From an uncultured Clostridia bacterium (GTDB lineage Bacteria; Bacillota; Clostridia; Oscillospirales; Acutalibacteraceae): a DNA stretch of 64,000 nucleotides. The notes beneath the pieces are model-generated. The model was not told the origin of the DNA and searched no databases. It saw only the letters and a program-made list of their open reading frames with translations. Shown here piece after piece: positions 10,009 through 19,766 of this stretch. Where the stretch lies: assembly GCA_947165155.1 (NCBI GenBank), contig CAMUZI010000002.1, positions 1 through 64,000 of the forward strand, read 5' to 3'. Every line of letters begins with the position of its first letter. The first letter of the stretch is position 1. A program made the position numbers and the translations under genes.

Positions 10009-10713
10009 CTAGCTAGCGATAATAGATTGCGCAATAAGGTAATCACTTTTTGTTGTGATTTTAAAATTTAAAAGATCACCTTGGACAATTTTTACTTTCT
10101 CATTGTTCGTTACAAATATACCACAAGTATCTGTTAGGTTATGTTTCTGATCTTCAGTCAACGAGTTTAATAATCCTTTTAATTTATTCATGTTAAAAGT
10201 TTGAGGTGTTTGAGCTAAAAACATAAATTTTCTTCTTGGAATCTCCAAAATCTCATCTTTTGTGACATTAGCTCTAAATATGGTATCCTTCGAGCAAATT
10301 GCGGTACCGCAAGCATGAAATTTTTTGCCTACTCTTATATTTTCATAGATTACCCTTGATGACACAAATGGACGTACGGCATCATGTGTTAGCAATAAGT
10401 GCTCTCCAGAGAGACCAAATTTTTCCTCTAGCGATTCTACAATTTTCACTATGGTATCGTTGCGTGTTTTTCCCCCTAAACACAAAATTACTTTTTTTCT
10501 GTCAGGTATAAATTTTGAAACTATTTTCTCAGAATATGTTAACCAATCTTTGCAAACGCCAACGCAAATAGCGTCAATATTTTTACAAATCAAAAATTTC
10601 TCAATCGTGTGAACCAAAATAGGCCTATTCCCGAGGTTTAAAAACTGTTTAGGAATGCTTCCACCAAATCTCTTACCAACACCTCCTGCGACTATTCCTG
10701 CAAATATCATCAT
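10009..10713 (-). CDS. ispD: 2-C-methyl-D-erythritol 4-phosphate cytidylyltransferase (IspD/TarI family)
   Basis: MMIFAGIVAGGVGKRFGGSIPKQFLNLGNRPILVHTIEKF...THDAVRPFV; RBS ggaggg. Confidence 0.85.
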   Translation of the reverse strand: MMIFAGIVAGGVGKRFGGSIPKQFLNLGNRPILVHTIEKFLICKNIDAICVGVCKDWLTYSEKIVSKFIPDRKKVILCLGGKTRNDTIVKIVESLEEKFGLSGEHLLLTHDAVRPFVSSRVIYENIRVGKKFHACGTAICSKDTIFRANVTKDEILEIPRRKFMFLAQTPQTFNMNKLKGLLNSLTEDQKHNLTDTCGIFVTNNEKVKIVQGDLLNFKITTKSDYLIAQSIIAS

Positions 10714-10776
10714 CCCTCCAAAACAAGCTAAATAACACCAAATCAAAAGCCAATTAATACAATCGACAACCATATA

Positions 10777-11238
10777 TAATCGACAATGTTACTGATATCT
10801 ATTTTCCCCCGCTTCATAAAAAACTTGTTCCTTATAGTTATCTTTGAATTATTTTCATCCTTAAGAACAACGCCGGAAAACCAAACCTTTGAAACATAAC
10901 CGATAGTATTCAAATCAAAATTACTTAATGTAGTCAACAATATTACCGATATCTATTCTTTCCTGCTTCATAGAATCCCTGTTCCCTATAGTTAACTTTG
11001 AATTATTTTCACCCTTAAGAACAACGCCGGAAAACCAAACCTTTGAAACATAACCGATAGTATTCAAATCAAAATTACTTAATGTAGTCAACAATATTAC
11101 CGATATCTATTCTTTCCTGCTTCATAGAATCCCTGTTCCCTATAGTTAACTTTGAATTATTTTCACCCTTAAGAACAACGCCGGAAAACCAAACCTTTGA
11201 AACATAACCGATAGTATTCAAATCAAAATTACTTAATG
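10777..11238 (-). repeat. Three tandem 154-bp repeats derived from the glyS 3' end
   Basis: tagtcaacaatattaccgatatctattctttcctgcttcat recurs at 10931, 11085 and 11239 (inside glyS), with a diverged copy at 10777; period exactly 154. Confidence 0.95.
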
Positions 11239-12572
11239 TAGTCAACAATATTACCGATATCTATTCTTTCCTGCTTCATAGAATCCCTGTCTCTTATAGT
11301 TACCTTTGAATCATTTTCACTTTCAAAATCATAGGTTATGCAAAACGGAGTTCCTATCTCATCCTGACGCCTATATCTCCTTCCTATTGAGCCTGAAACG
11401 TCAAAATCAACATTCACATGCTTCGATAAAATATCATAAATTTTCGAGGCACCATCAGACAATTTCTTGGAAAGAGGCAAAACACAAACTCTAAACGGCG
11501 AAATATCACGATTTAAATGCAAAACATTTCTAGTCTCTCCATCCTCGAGTTTTTCCTCATCATAGGCATCACAGAGAATCGCAAAAAATAGACGATCTAC
11601 ACCAACAGATGGCTCAATGACATATGGTATGTATTTCTCATCAAAATCTATATCAAAATACTCAAGCGATTTGCCGGAAAATTTTTGATGTTGTTTAAGA
11701 TCATAATCTGTCCTATTTGCAATTCCACAGAGCTCACCCCAACCAAATGGAAATAAAAATTCTACATCAGAGGTTGCCTTCGAATAATGCGACAGCTCCT
11801 CCTTACCATGATCTCTAAACCTCAAACTCGACCTATTTAAACCCATTTTCTCGAACAAATTCATGCAAAAATCTTTCCAATAAGCAAACCATCTGTCATC
11901 GTCACCAGGTTTACAGAAAAACTCAAGTTCCATCTGCTCGAATTCTCTTGTTCTAAACAAAAAATTCCCAGGAGTTATCTCATTTCTAAACGATTTACCA
12001 ATTTGCCCTATACCAAATGGGATTCTTTTCCTAGTAGAACGTGCAACATTTGCAAAATTAACGAATATTCCTTGAGCAGTCTCCGGCCTTAAAAATATCT
12101 GACTCAAACTATTTTCGACAACACCCTGAAAAGTTTTAAACATAAGATTAAACTGTCTTGCGGGCGTAAAATCGCTTGCACCGCAATTAGGACACTCAGC
12201 CTCTGATAAACGATCAGAAATATTACTCATGGAATACTCAATGTTATTCTCTTCTAGTAATTTGTCTGCTCTAAATCTCATTTTACATTCCTTACAATCG
12301 GTGAGCATATCAGAAAAATTATCCAAGTGTCCAGAAGCACGCCAAGTTTCAGGATTCATAAATATAGCCGAGTCGATCATGACATTCATGTGATTTTCTT
12401 GTATAAATTTTTTGATCCACATTTTTTTCACATTGTTCTTCATAAGAGAACCAATCGGGCCATAGTCCCACGTGTTAGCAAGTCCACCATAGATTTCCGA
12501 ACCTTGAAACACAAAGCCTCTTGTTTTGCACAGATTAACTATAGATTCGACATTCTTATCTGTATTTATCAT
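11229..12572 (-). CDS. glyS: Glycyl-tRNA synthetase (single-chain class II)
   Basis: [30 protein letters not shown]...[13 protein letters not shown]...[11 protein letters not shown]. Confidence 0.96.
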   Translation of the reverse strand: MINTDKNVESIVNLCKTRGFVFQGSEIYGGLANTWDYGPIGSLMKNNVKKMWIKKFIQENHMNVMIDSAIFMNPETWRASGHLDNFSDMLTDCKECKMRFRADKLLEENNIEYSMSNISDRLSEAECPNCGASDFTPARQFNLMFKTFQGVVENSLSQIFLRPETAQGIFVNFANVARSTRKRIPFGIGQIGKSFRNEITPGNFLFRTREFEQMELEFFCKPGDDDRWFAYWKDFCMNLFEKMGLNRSSLRFRDHGKEELSHYSKATSDVEFLFPFGWGELCGIANRTDYDLKQHQKFSGKSLEYFDIDFDEKYIPYVIEPSVGVDRLFFAILCDAYDEEKLEDGETRNVLHLNRDISPFRVCVLPLSKKLSDGASKIYDILSKHVNVDFDVSGSIGRRYRRQDEIGTPFCITYDFESENDSKVTIRDRDSMKQERIDIGNIVDYIK

Positions 12573-12768
12573 AAGAAACCTCCAAAGAATAAAAATCAAG
12601 CCCACGGCCATCCACGATGTTATAATTATCGCATCACAATGTCAACCAAATATGCAGTCCACCAGCAACTAAGCTAAATAGAGATTCGAAATATATACAT
12701 GGAAATAAGGTACAATTTCTCTCGTTTGGTACACATTGATCTAAGAATCAGCAACAATAACCACCAAG

Positions 12769-12911
12769 GGTATTGCTAAAGGTGGATAGAAACCTTAAAA
12801 ATATCACCCAAAAACGAGAAAATAAAGTTTGCCTATCACTTTACACCCGCTGTTCTTTTAACTAATTTATTCGAATCATTTTACTTCATCTATCTACTTT
12901 TAGCAATACCC
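12769..12911. mobile_element. MITE copy
   Basis: ggtattgctaaaggtggatagaaacc...catctatctacttttagcaatacc. Confidence 0.88.
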
Positions 12912-13129
12912 TGTCAGATATCATGATGAACTTGGCAATCAAACTAATAAAAAACGAACACACGTAGCATCAAACTATAAACCTTTTTATTTTGTGCAAT
13001 TAACTCAACAATGTCTAAAATTCTAATAACTAAATCGGTAGATACACAAACATCAAAATAAAAAAGCTCTCATATCAAAATCAACATTTTCGTATATACT
13101 AAAAAAATCAAAAACAAAATATCAATTAA

Positions 13130-14314
13130 TCAATCATCAGGAAGCACAGAAAGTCCTGGAAGTTCTTTACCTTCTAGAAACTGAAGCGAAGATCCTCCGC
13201 CAGTTGAGATGTGATACATTTTGTCAGCGACTCCCGATCTAAATACAGCAGCTGCAGTATCTCCGCCTCCAACCACAACCTTGGCATTACTTTTTGCAAG
13301 GGCTCTTGCAAGAGAAAATGTTCCGTTTGAGAAAGCATCCCACTCAGAAACACCCATTGTTCCGTTCCATAAAACAGAACCTGCTTTTTTAAGCTCCTCT
13401 GAAAAAAGTTCGATAGTCTTCGGTCCGATATCCAAACCTTGCCATCCATTCGGAATTTTATCAGAATCGACAATCTTAGTTTCGGTGTTAGGTGAATACT
13501 CTTTTCCAAGTTTACTATCAACAGGAAGAAGTAACTTTACTCCTTTTTCCTTGGTCAATGAAAGAATATCCTTCGCAAGAGAAAGTTTACTGGTTTCGCA
13601 TATAGAATCGCCAACTTGGTACCCCAAAGCGTTCATAAAAGTGTAAGTCATTCCTCCACCGACTACAAAAGCGTCAACTTTGTCAACCAAATTTGCTATA
13701 ACACCAATTTTATCTGAGACTTTAGCTCCTCCCAAAATAGATATAAATGGACGAATCGGGTTTTCAATCACACCAGAAATTGCTTGAATTTCTTTTTGAA
13801 TTAAGAATCCACAATATGACTTCAAAAACTTTGGTACTCCAACAATCGAAGCATGCACCCTGTGGCAGGTCCCAAATGCATCATTTACATACAAATCAGC
13901 CAAAGAAGAAAGTTTTTTTGCAAATTCAATATCGTTTTCTTGTTCTCCAATTTCAAAACGAAGATTTTCCAACAAACAAACATCACCATCTGAAAGAGAA
14001 GAGGCCAAACTCTGCGCACTTTCGCCTACAACATCGGATGATATAGGAACATTTTTGCCTAGTTTTTCCGATAAGCACTTTGCAACTTTCTTAAGAGAAA
14101 ACTCGTTGGAGTAAACACCATCAGGTCTTCTAAAATGTGAGCACATAATAACACGCGCACCATTGGAAATAAGATAATTTATAGTCTTTAAACTCTCATC
14201 AATTCTACGGGTATCAGATATATTTCCTTCATCATCGTATGGAACATTAAAGTCACACCTTAAAAGAACCTTTTTACCTTTAACGTCAGCCTTTTGTACA
14301 CTAAGTTTAGACAT
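13130..14314 (-). CDS. pgk: Phosphoglycerate kinase
   Basis: KKVLLRCDFNVPYDDEGNISDTRRI...CSHFRRPDG...FISILGGAKVSDKIGV...GGGDTAAA. Confidence 0.97.
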   Translation of the reverse strand: MSKLSVQKADVKGKKVLLRCDFNVPYDDEGNISDTRRIDESLKTINYLISNGARVIMCSHFRRPDGVYSNEFSLKKVAKCLSEKLGKNVPISSDVVGESAQSLASSLSDGDVCLLENLRFEIGEQENDIEFAKKLSSLADLYVNDAFGTCHRVHASIVGVPKFLKSYCGFLIQKEIQAISGVIENPIRPFISILGGAKVSDKIGVIANLVDKVDAFVVGGGMTYTFMNALGYQVGDSICETSKLSLAKDILSLTKEKGVKLLLPVDSKLGKEYSPNTETKIVDSDKIPNGWQGLDIGPKTIELFSEELKKAGSVLWNGTMGVSEWDAFSNGTFSLARALAKSNAKVVVGGGDTAAAVFRSGVADKMYHISTGGGSSLQFLEGKELPGLSVLPDD

Positions 14315-14653
14315 AAAACACTCCTTGAAACTAAAAGTCTGCAGATTCTACTACTTAGGCCAAAGAGTGTCAATATTCATACAAAAATTATGTATCATTT
14401 TTAAATGTGTGAATAAATATGTATATTACAATCAAAATTTAGTATTATACCTTTGATTTTTAAATCATGAAATTTCTAAAATCGGATACATTTTATATAA
14501 ATATAAATGTAAAATATTTTTTAAAAAAAACTAAAATAAAAAATAATGAGTTGAATTTTCTATTTTTTAAATTGTGTTTTGAAAAACTCTGTGTAATATT
14601 TGCCGCTATCCTATTTGAAATTCAATAATATTAATATCAATTTAAACACAAAA

Positions 14654-14860
14654 TTATTCTGATACGGAGACGACAACATAAGCAGAACCTTTTAGATCTT
14701 CAAAAGAGGCAGAACGTGCAATAATTTCAAACACACCCTCAGAAACTGGAGCAGTATACAACCCGTTTGCATCTATTTTTCTGGGATTCTCTTTTCCTAG
14801 CTCCCATTTTATTTTATTCTCTGATCTTGAGTTTCCATGGTTTCCGCAAACTGAGTTCAT
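14654..14860 (-). repeat. Duplicate (203-bp offset) of the 3' end of the baseplate-like gene, encoding an extra Ig-like domain copy
   Basis: IKWELGKENPRKIDANGLYTAPVSEGVFEIIARSASFEDLKGSAYVVVSVSE is nearly identical to the C-terminus of ORF 14857-16632. Confidence 0.93.
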
Positions 14861-16632
14861 TCCGATATGGAGACTACAACATAAGCAGAACTTTTTAAAT
14901 CTTCAAAAGAGGCAGAACGTGCAATAACTTCAAACACACCCTCAGAAACTGGAGCGGTATACAACCCATTTGCATCTATTTTTCCGGGATTCTCTTTTCC
15001 TAACTCCCATTTTATTCTCTGATCTTGAGTCCCCACAACCTTCGCCGAAAATCTAACCTGTTCGAGAGGCTTAACTAGAACATTATCGGGTTTAATCTCT
15101 ATTTTTAGGTTGTTTGTATCAATAACTAGATCATCTGGGCGATTTTTTTCAAGAGGTTTCATTGCCCACCATCTTATTTTTACGAACTGCGCATTAATCC
15201 TTTCAAGGATCTTTACTCCAAGACGCATGGTACCTTTTTTAGGATCAACTACCGCGGCACATTTGACATTGGGGGCAGATATGCTAATGTTTTCAGATTG
15301 AAATATATCTTTATCACCGAATATCAAAAGTTCACTCTCTTTGGCGTCGATATTTTCATCATTAACAATAGAAGTTACTATCCCAACATGTCCTAATCCT
15401 AATCCGTGTTCAAATTCATAAGAGTAATAAACAGAATTAACTTTTGGTTTGAATCCTAAATTTATGACCTCTATACCTGTGGAAATATTATCTTTTTCTA
15501 TCAGTTGCTGAACTATTTTTTCTTCTACTTTATCTGAATCTTTATTCTTAGATTCAACCTTGACATTGTCACCAATATCAATGTAATTACTCAAATCTTG
15601 ATAAAACTCTAAAAGCCTATTATTTAGCATATACTGCTTAAATGGATGCTTTTTGAGTTCATCTACGTAGTAATTTGCACCATCGACTATTATTTTAACT
15701 TTTGCTAGATATATAAACTTATCATCATTATCTTCGATGAGAGAATCGAAATGTGCAGAATAATAACTAGAGATCATCAAATCTTTCATCGAATCTTTTT
15801 TTATACTAACATTCACTCTAATATCGTTTTCAAGATAGTATTGACTTCCAGAAATACTTAAATCAAAATCATGTTTAGAAATAATTAACTCCGATTCTGT
15901 TTCCTCCGAGGCATCACATTCAATAAATAAACTAGTGCTGGCGAATCTCTCCTCAGACGCATTTAACTGTTTAAACGAGACACTTTCACTTTGTTTAAAT
16001 AGTACTCCTGAAATTTTAAATTTAAAAGCGACAATATCATCAACTTTTTCCCTCTTAAAAAATATGTCAATTCTGTTTTTCTTTTTTGGGTTATAGAACT
16101 TAGGAAATTTCCCCCAAATATGGACTCCGTTCATGTTGTATATTTCTACATTTTGGAACATAAGAGAATCAACATTCAAATCAACGTTTTCGGGAGATTT
16201 ATCGGTCAAAAATAGCTCATATTTTTCAACTATTCGGTTATATTGCTTTTCTGCCTCAGCGTTTCCAGAACTTGTTATAGAAAAAGTACTTTCATCTAAT
16301 TCTTCTTTGTACCTCAAACATAGATATATATTTTTTTTGTTCTTAAACTCTTCGAATCCCTTAATCAAATTAAATTTTCTTACGCAATTAGAACTTACAA
16401 TTATCTCTCTTCCGTAGTAATCTATTGCAAATCCTGGTTCCAACGAAAATGTTTTGTCATCTACCAGGAATATATTCAACCCAGCAACAATTCCAGGACC
16501 TGATAAGAACATATTTCCAAGTCTTCTCCTGGAGTTAAAATAACGTTGTTCTGAAACAAAATCACGAACAGTCATCAACTTGCCTAAAAAGTAATTATTT
16601 CTCTTAACGATGTGATACTTTTTATCTTTCAT
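14857..16632 (-). CDS. Phage tail/eCIS baseplate-like protein with C-terminal Ig-like domain
   Basis: N-terminus KRNNYFLGKLMTVRDFVSEQRYFNSRRRLGNMFLSGPGIVAGLNIFLVDDKTFSLEPGFAIDYYGREIIV; adjacent to a tail protein I-like gene. Start at ATG 16632 with ggag RBS. Confidence 0.7.
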   Translation of the reverse strand: MKDKKYHIVKRNNYFLGKLMTVRDFVSEQRYFNSRRRLGNMFLSGPGIVAGLNIFLVDDKTFSLEPGFAIDYYGREIIVSSNCVRKFNLIKGFEEFKNKKNIYLCLRYKEELDESTFSITSSGNAEAEKQYNRIVEKYELFLTDKSPENVDLNVDSLMFQNVEIYNMNGVHIWGKFPKFYNPKKKNRIDIFFKREKVDDIVAFKFKISGVLFKQSESVSFKQLNASEERFASTSLFIECDASEETESELIISKHDFDLSISGSQYYLENDIRVNVSIKKDSMKDLMISSYYSAHFDSLIEDNDDKFIYLAKVKIIVDGANYYVDELKKHPFKQYMLNNRLLEFYQDLSNYIDIGDNVKVESKNKDSDKVEEKIVQQLIEKDNISTGIEVINLGFKPKVNSVYYSYEFEHGLGLGHVGIVTSIVNDENIDAKESELLIFGDKDIFQSENISISAPNVKCAAVVDPKKGTMRLGVKILERINAQFVKIRWWAMKPLEKNRPDDLVIDTNNLKIEIKPDNVLVKPLEQVRFSAKVVGTQDQRIKWELGKENPGKIDANGLYTAPVSEGVFEVIARSASFEDLKSSAYVVVSISE

Positions 16633-16633
16633 T

Positions 16634-17752
16634 TCAAGCTCCAAGTTTGATAAAATTACCCTCTGTTTTTTGAACATAAGTATTCGATATAAAAGAGTTT
16701 ACTCCCACATAACAGTGAACTCCTAAAATAATATTATCAGTCAAAATGACCAAATTACAAATCGCGTCTATTGGAATATTTTCATGAATGATTTTTAAAA
16801 GATTTGCATAGCATTGCTCATTTTTTATATTTTCATCATGCAGTATAACAGTAAAATTATAGTTGCTTTTACCGAACAATTTATCCACTATTTCTTTCTC
16901 TAATTTATAGTAATCGTTATTTGTTATTCTGAACTTTTCAATCAAAATAGGAACAGCTCCGACGTACTCACTTATCAATTTTGTAAGAGAATCTCTTGTT
17001 CCGCAACTTCTAAACCTATGCGTCATATTTTTTAAAATGCTTCTCAAATGCGATTCGTCATAAATCGAGGAATCTATGTTGAATAGACTGCATATCCAGT
17101 GGATAAATTTCAAATCAGAACAAGATGGCTCAAACTTTTCGGGTATATTGTCTATAATATCATCTAATTCAAGATAGATAGACTGAAATATAGATATAAA
17201 CCTATGAATGAAAGCACTATTTGGAACATTCTGATAAACTTCCGGGAGATACTGTGCAAAACTAGTAAATGGAAAGTTGATTTGCATTTCATCAATTTTC
17301 ACTGGAACCTCAGAATAATTGATCGATTCAATGCAAAATGCTAAATATCTTCCTTTCAAATCAAACAGAGGAACTTCACTTGGATTTTCAAAAGTCAAAC
17401 AGTTCATAGAATTAAATACACTCATCTTGAGTTCCAAATTTTTATCTTTTTTTAAAAAATCATTCAAATCCAAACGATGGCTTTCGCCATTCTTGAAAGG
17501 AACAACAACAGTTGTGACGTCAGAAGCAAAAATTTTAAAAATCAACTTAGCATTCGCAGGAATGTTTGCTTTAATTATCAAATTATGCCATGACATCCCA
17601 TTTTCTCCAGTATCTAATAATCTAGAAACCAAAAATGCATGACTCTTTAAAAATACGGAATCATCCGAAACTAAGACCCCGTGAGAACGACTTTGTACTT
17701 CCTCCCAATCGGAATTTCGATTAAATACAAATCCTTTCATTCCAGATGACAC
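16634..17752 (-). CDS. Phage tail protein I / contractile injection baseplate (tail_TIGR02242-like)
   Basis: FAQYLPEVYQNVPNSAFIHRFISIFQSIYLELDDIIDNIPEKFEPSCSDLKFIHWICSLFNI...RSCGTRDSLTKLISEYVG. Confidence 0.75.
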   Translation of the reverse strand: MSSGMKGFVFNRNSDWEEVQSRSHGVLVSDDSVFLKSHAFLVSRLLDTGENGMSWHNLIIKANIPANAKLIFKIFASDVTTVVVPFKNGESHRLDLNDFLKKDKNLELKMSVFNSMNCLTFENPSEVPLFDLKGRYLAFCIESINYSEVPVKIDEMQINFPFTSFAQYLPEVYQNVPNSAFIHRFISIFQSIYLELDDIIDNIPEKFEPSCSDLKFIHWICSLFNIDSSIYDESHLRSILKNMTHRFRSCGTRDSLTKLISEYVGAVPILIEKFRITNNDYYKLEKEIVDKLFGKSNYNFTVILHDENIKNEQCYANLLKIIHENIPIDAICNLVILTDNIILGVHCYVGVNSFISNTYVQKTEGNFIKLGA

Positions 17753-17774
17753 TATAAACTCCTAATAATTTACA

Positions 17775-18107
17775 CTAAATCAATCCAGGAATACCGGGAA
17801 TATTCAAACCAGAAGTAGCTGACTTCGAAATTTCTTCCACTTCGTCGCATGCTTTTTTCCAGGCGCTATTATAAGCAGAAACAATCAGATCTTGGAGCAT
17901 TTCCTTATCATCGCCCTTATAAATATCATCGGATATCTTCACTTCTAACATTGAAAGATTACCTAAAATCTTTACTTTGACCATCTCACCGCCCGCAGAT
18001 CCAACGTACTCCTTTTTTTCTAATTCCTCTCGAGATTCTTGAAGCTTTTTCATATTTTCCTGTATTTTGCTCAGATTCATACCATTCTTAGGAAGCCTAA
18101 CTTTCAT
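17775..18107 (-). CDS. ebfC: YbaB/EbfC nucleoid-associated protein
   Basis: Located after dnaX; GGEMVKVKILGNLSMLEVKISDDIY...DLIVSAYNSAWKKA. Confidence 0.93.
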   Translation of the reverse strand: MKVRLPKNGMNLSKIQENMKKLQESREELEKKEYVGSAGGEMVKVKILGNLSMLEVKISDDIYKGDDKEMLQDLIVSAYNSAWKKACDEVEEISKSATSGLNIPGIPGLI

Positions 18108-18119
18108 AAATTTCTCCTT

Positions 18120-19598
18120 TTAATTGATTGTCATTTGAACACCAGAAGCCGACGCTTTGTCTATAAGTGAATTGATGTCACGAGATTTAACCTTGCTATT
18201 ATCCGAGCTCTTCTCGATAAATTGACATATACTATAATTTTTCTTTGTTTCATCGTATACAATTTGGGTAATACTATCGAGAGATTTTTTTATCATACCA
18301 AAAACTAAATCGTTTGTGTCAATCATAAGATTATTTTCTCGAATATAAGCACGTGAACCTTTCAGCATAGATGAAAGTGAACTCGAAATCTTAGATATTT
18401 CCTCAACAATTTTTCCCCAACATTTGAGTTCATTGTTATCATCTGGCATTTTATCACTTTTTTTCTCAATTTCTTTTTTGTTATTCGAATCCAACCCAAA
18501 GGCGCCCTTATTTTCTTTTTTACCATTCAGAACACAAAAAATTTTTATTATAGCCTCTTCCAATTCATATTTTTTGTTTGAAACTCTTTGCATTTTAATA
18601 TTTGAATCTTTTAAAATGTCAAAGCATTCGAGTAGAACATTTAAAGAATAACCATCAGATAATCTCATTATTTTTTCTTTATCAAAGTTGCAAGAATCAA
18701 ACAAAATATTAGTTGTCTTATAGCAAAACAGATCATGAATAAATGACATCATCATATCACACAAATAGACAATATTTCGTCCTTTTTTATCAAGTGAGTG
18801 AAAAGATGATATTGCCTCCTTTAGATTGTGATCAAACAAATTTTCGACGATATTTTCAACACTAACAGAATCAGAAAGCCCAAGAGTTTCATAAACTACA
18901 TTTTTATCTATGTTTCCATCGAAGTTCGAACACTGATCTAATATAGAGAGTGCATCTCTTACGGAGCCCTCTGAATTTTTTGATATTATATCAACCGCAT
19001 CATCATCAATGCTTATTTTCTCACTCTCGCAGACAAACTTTACTCTTTTTTTTATAGAATCCAAATCAACTTTATAAAAATCGAAGCGCTGACATCTTGA
19101 AACTATAGTTCTTGGAATTTTATGATACTCGGTAGTTGCAAGGATAAAAACTACGTTTTCGTGCGGTTCTTCAAGAGTACGAAGAAAAGCATTAAAAGCT
19201 CCAGCAGAAAGCATGTGAAACTCGTCAATTATGTAAACTTTATATTTCGCCTCCGACGACGCCAAATTGGTTCCCTCAATTATGCTCCTTATATTTTCAA
19301 CTCCGTTATTACTTGCAGCATCAATTTCAGAAACATCCAAAAGGGCAGACTCTTCAATTTTTTTACAAATTTCACATTCCAGACAAGGATTACCACTTTT
19401 GTTGTTAAGACAATTAATAGCCTTGGCAAATATCTTAGCACAAGAGGTCTTCCCCGTTCCTCTAGCTCCACAAAACATAAGAGCATGAGGAACACGAGAA
19501 CTACAAACTTGATTTTTTAAGATATCAGTCACATGAAACTGTCCTACAACTTCGTCGAAAGTCTTCGGACGCCATTTACGATAAAGAACTTTATACAT
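18120..19598 (-). CDS. dnaX: DNA polymerase III subunits gamma/tau
   Basis: YKVLYRKWRPKTFDEVVGQFHVTDILKNQ...ALMFCGARGTGKTSCAKIFAKAINC, zinc-binding Cys cluster, DEFHMLS. Confidence 0.97.
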   Translation of the reverse strand: MYKVLYRKWRPKTFDEVVGQFHVTDILKNQVCSSRVPHALMFCGARGTGKTSCAKIFAKAINCLNNKSGNPCLECEICKKIEESALLDVSEIDAASNNGVENIRSIIEGTNLASSEAKYKVYIIDEFHMLSAGAFNAFLRTLEEPHENVVFILATTEYHKIPRTIVSRCQRFDFYKVDLDSIKKRVKFVCESEKISIDDDAVDIISKNSEGSVRDALSILDQCSNFDGNIDKNVVYETLGLSDSVSVENIVENLFDHNLKEAISSFHSLDKKGRNIVYLCDMMMSFIHDLFCYKTTNILFDSCNFDKEKIMRLSDGYSLNVLLECFDILKDSNIKMQRVSNKKYELEEAIIKIFCVLNGKKENKGAFGLDSNNKKEIEKKSDKMPDDNNELKCWGKIVEEISKISSSLSSMLKGSRAYIRENNLMIDTNDLVFGMIKKSLDSITQIVYDETKKNYSICQFIEKSSDNSKVKSRDINSLIDKASASGVQMTIN

Positions 19599-19617
19599 TT
19601 AACATCCAAAATAAAGA

Positions 19618-19702
19618 AATCGAGGAAAGCACCCGTCTTAAAATTCTTAATGCTGCTTAGTTTCCTATCTGACATGGTTCGAACAAAGACGTCGCCTCCC
19701 CA
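19618..19702 (-). ncRNA. ffs: Signal recognition particle RNA (core; exact ends uncertain)
   Basis: Minus strand: gaggcgacgtctttgttcgaaccatgtcagataggaaactaagcagcattaag...aagacgggtgctttcctc; UCAG/AGCAG internal loop, UAG-GAAA-CUA tip, closing stem, located upstream of dnaX as in Firmicutes. Confidence 0.82.
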
Positions 19703-19766
19703 AAAACGAGCACACTACATGCGCTCATCGGTATTTTACAACACGTAAGTTTTTAAATCAATGGTT

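Noticed and set aside
10777-11238. CRISPR-like array interpretation of 154-bp repeats
   Set aside because: Units are contiguous copies of the glyS end without spacers; no cas genes seen.
12573-12770. T-box riboswitch upstream of glyS
   Set aside because: No T-box consensus or specifier stem recognised in the leader.
13174-14046. ORFs overlapping pgk (13174-13521 on -, 13221-13646 and 13747-14046 on +)
   Set aside because: Shadow ORFs of a conserved gene.
19122-19748. Plus-strand ORFs 19122-19520, 19267-19488 and 19533-19748
   Set aside because: Antisense to dnaX or overlapping the SRP RNA; no recognisable domain.
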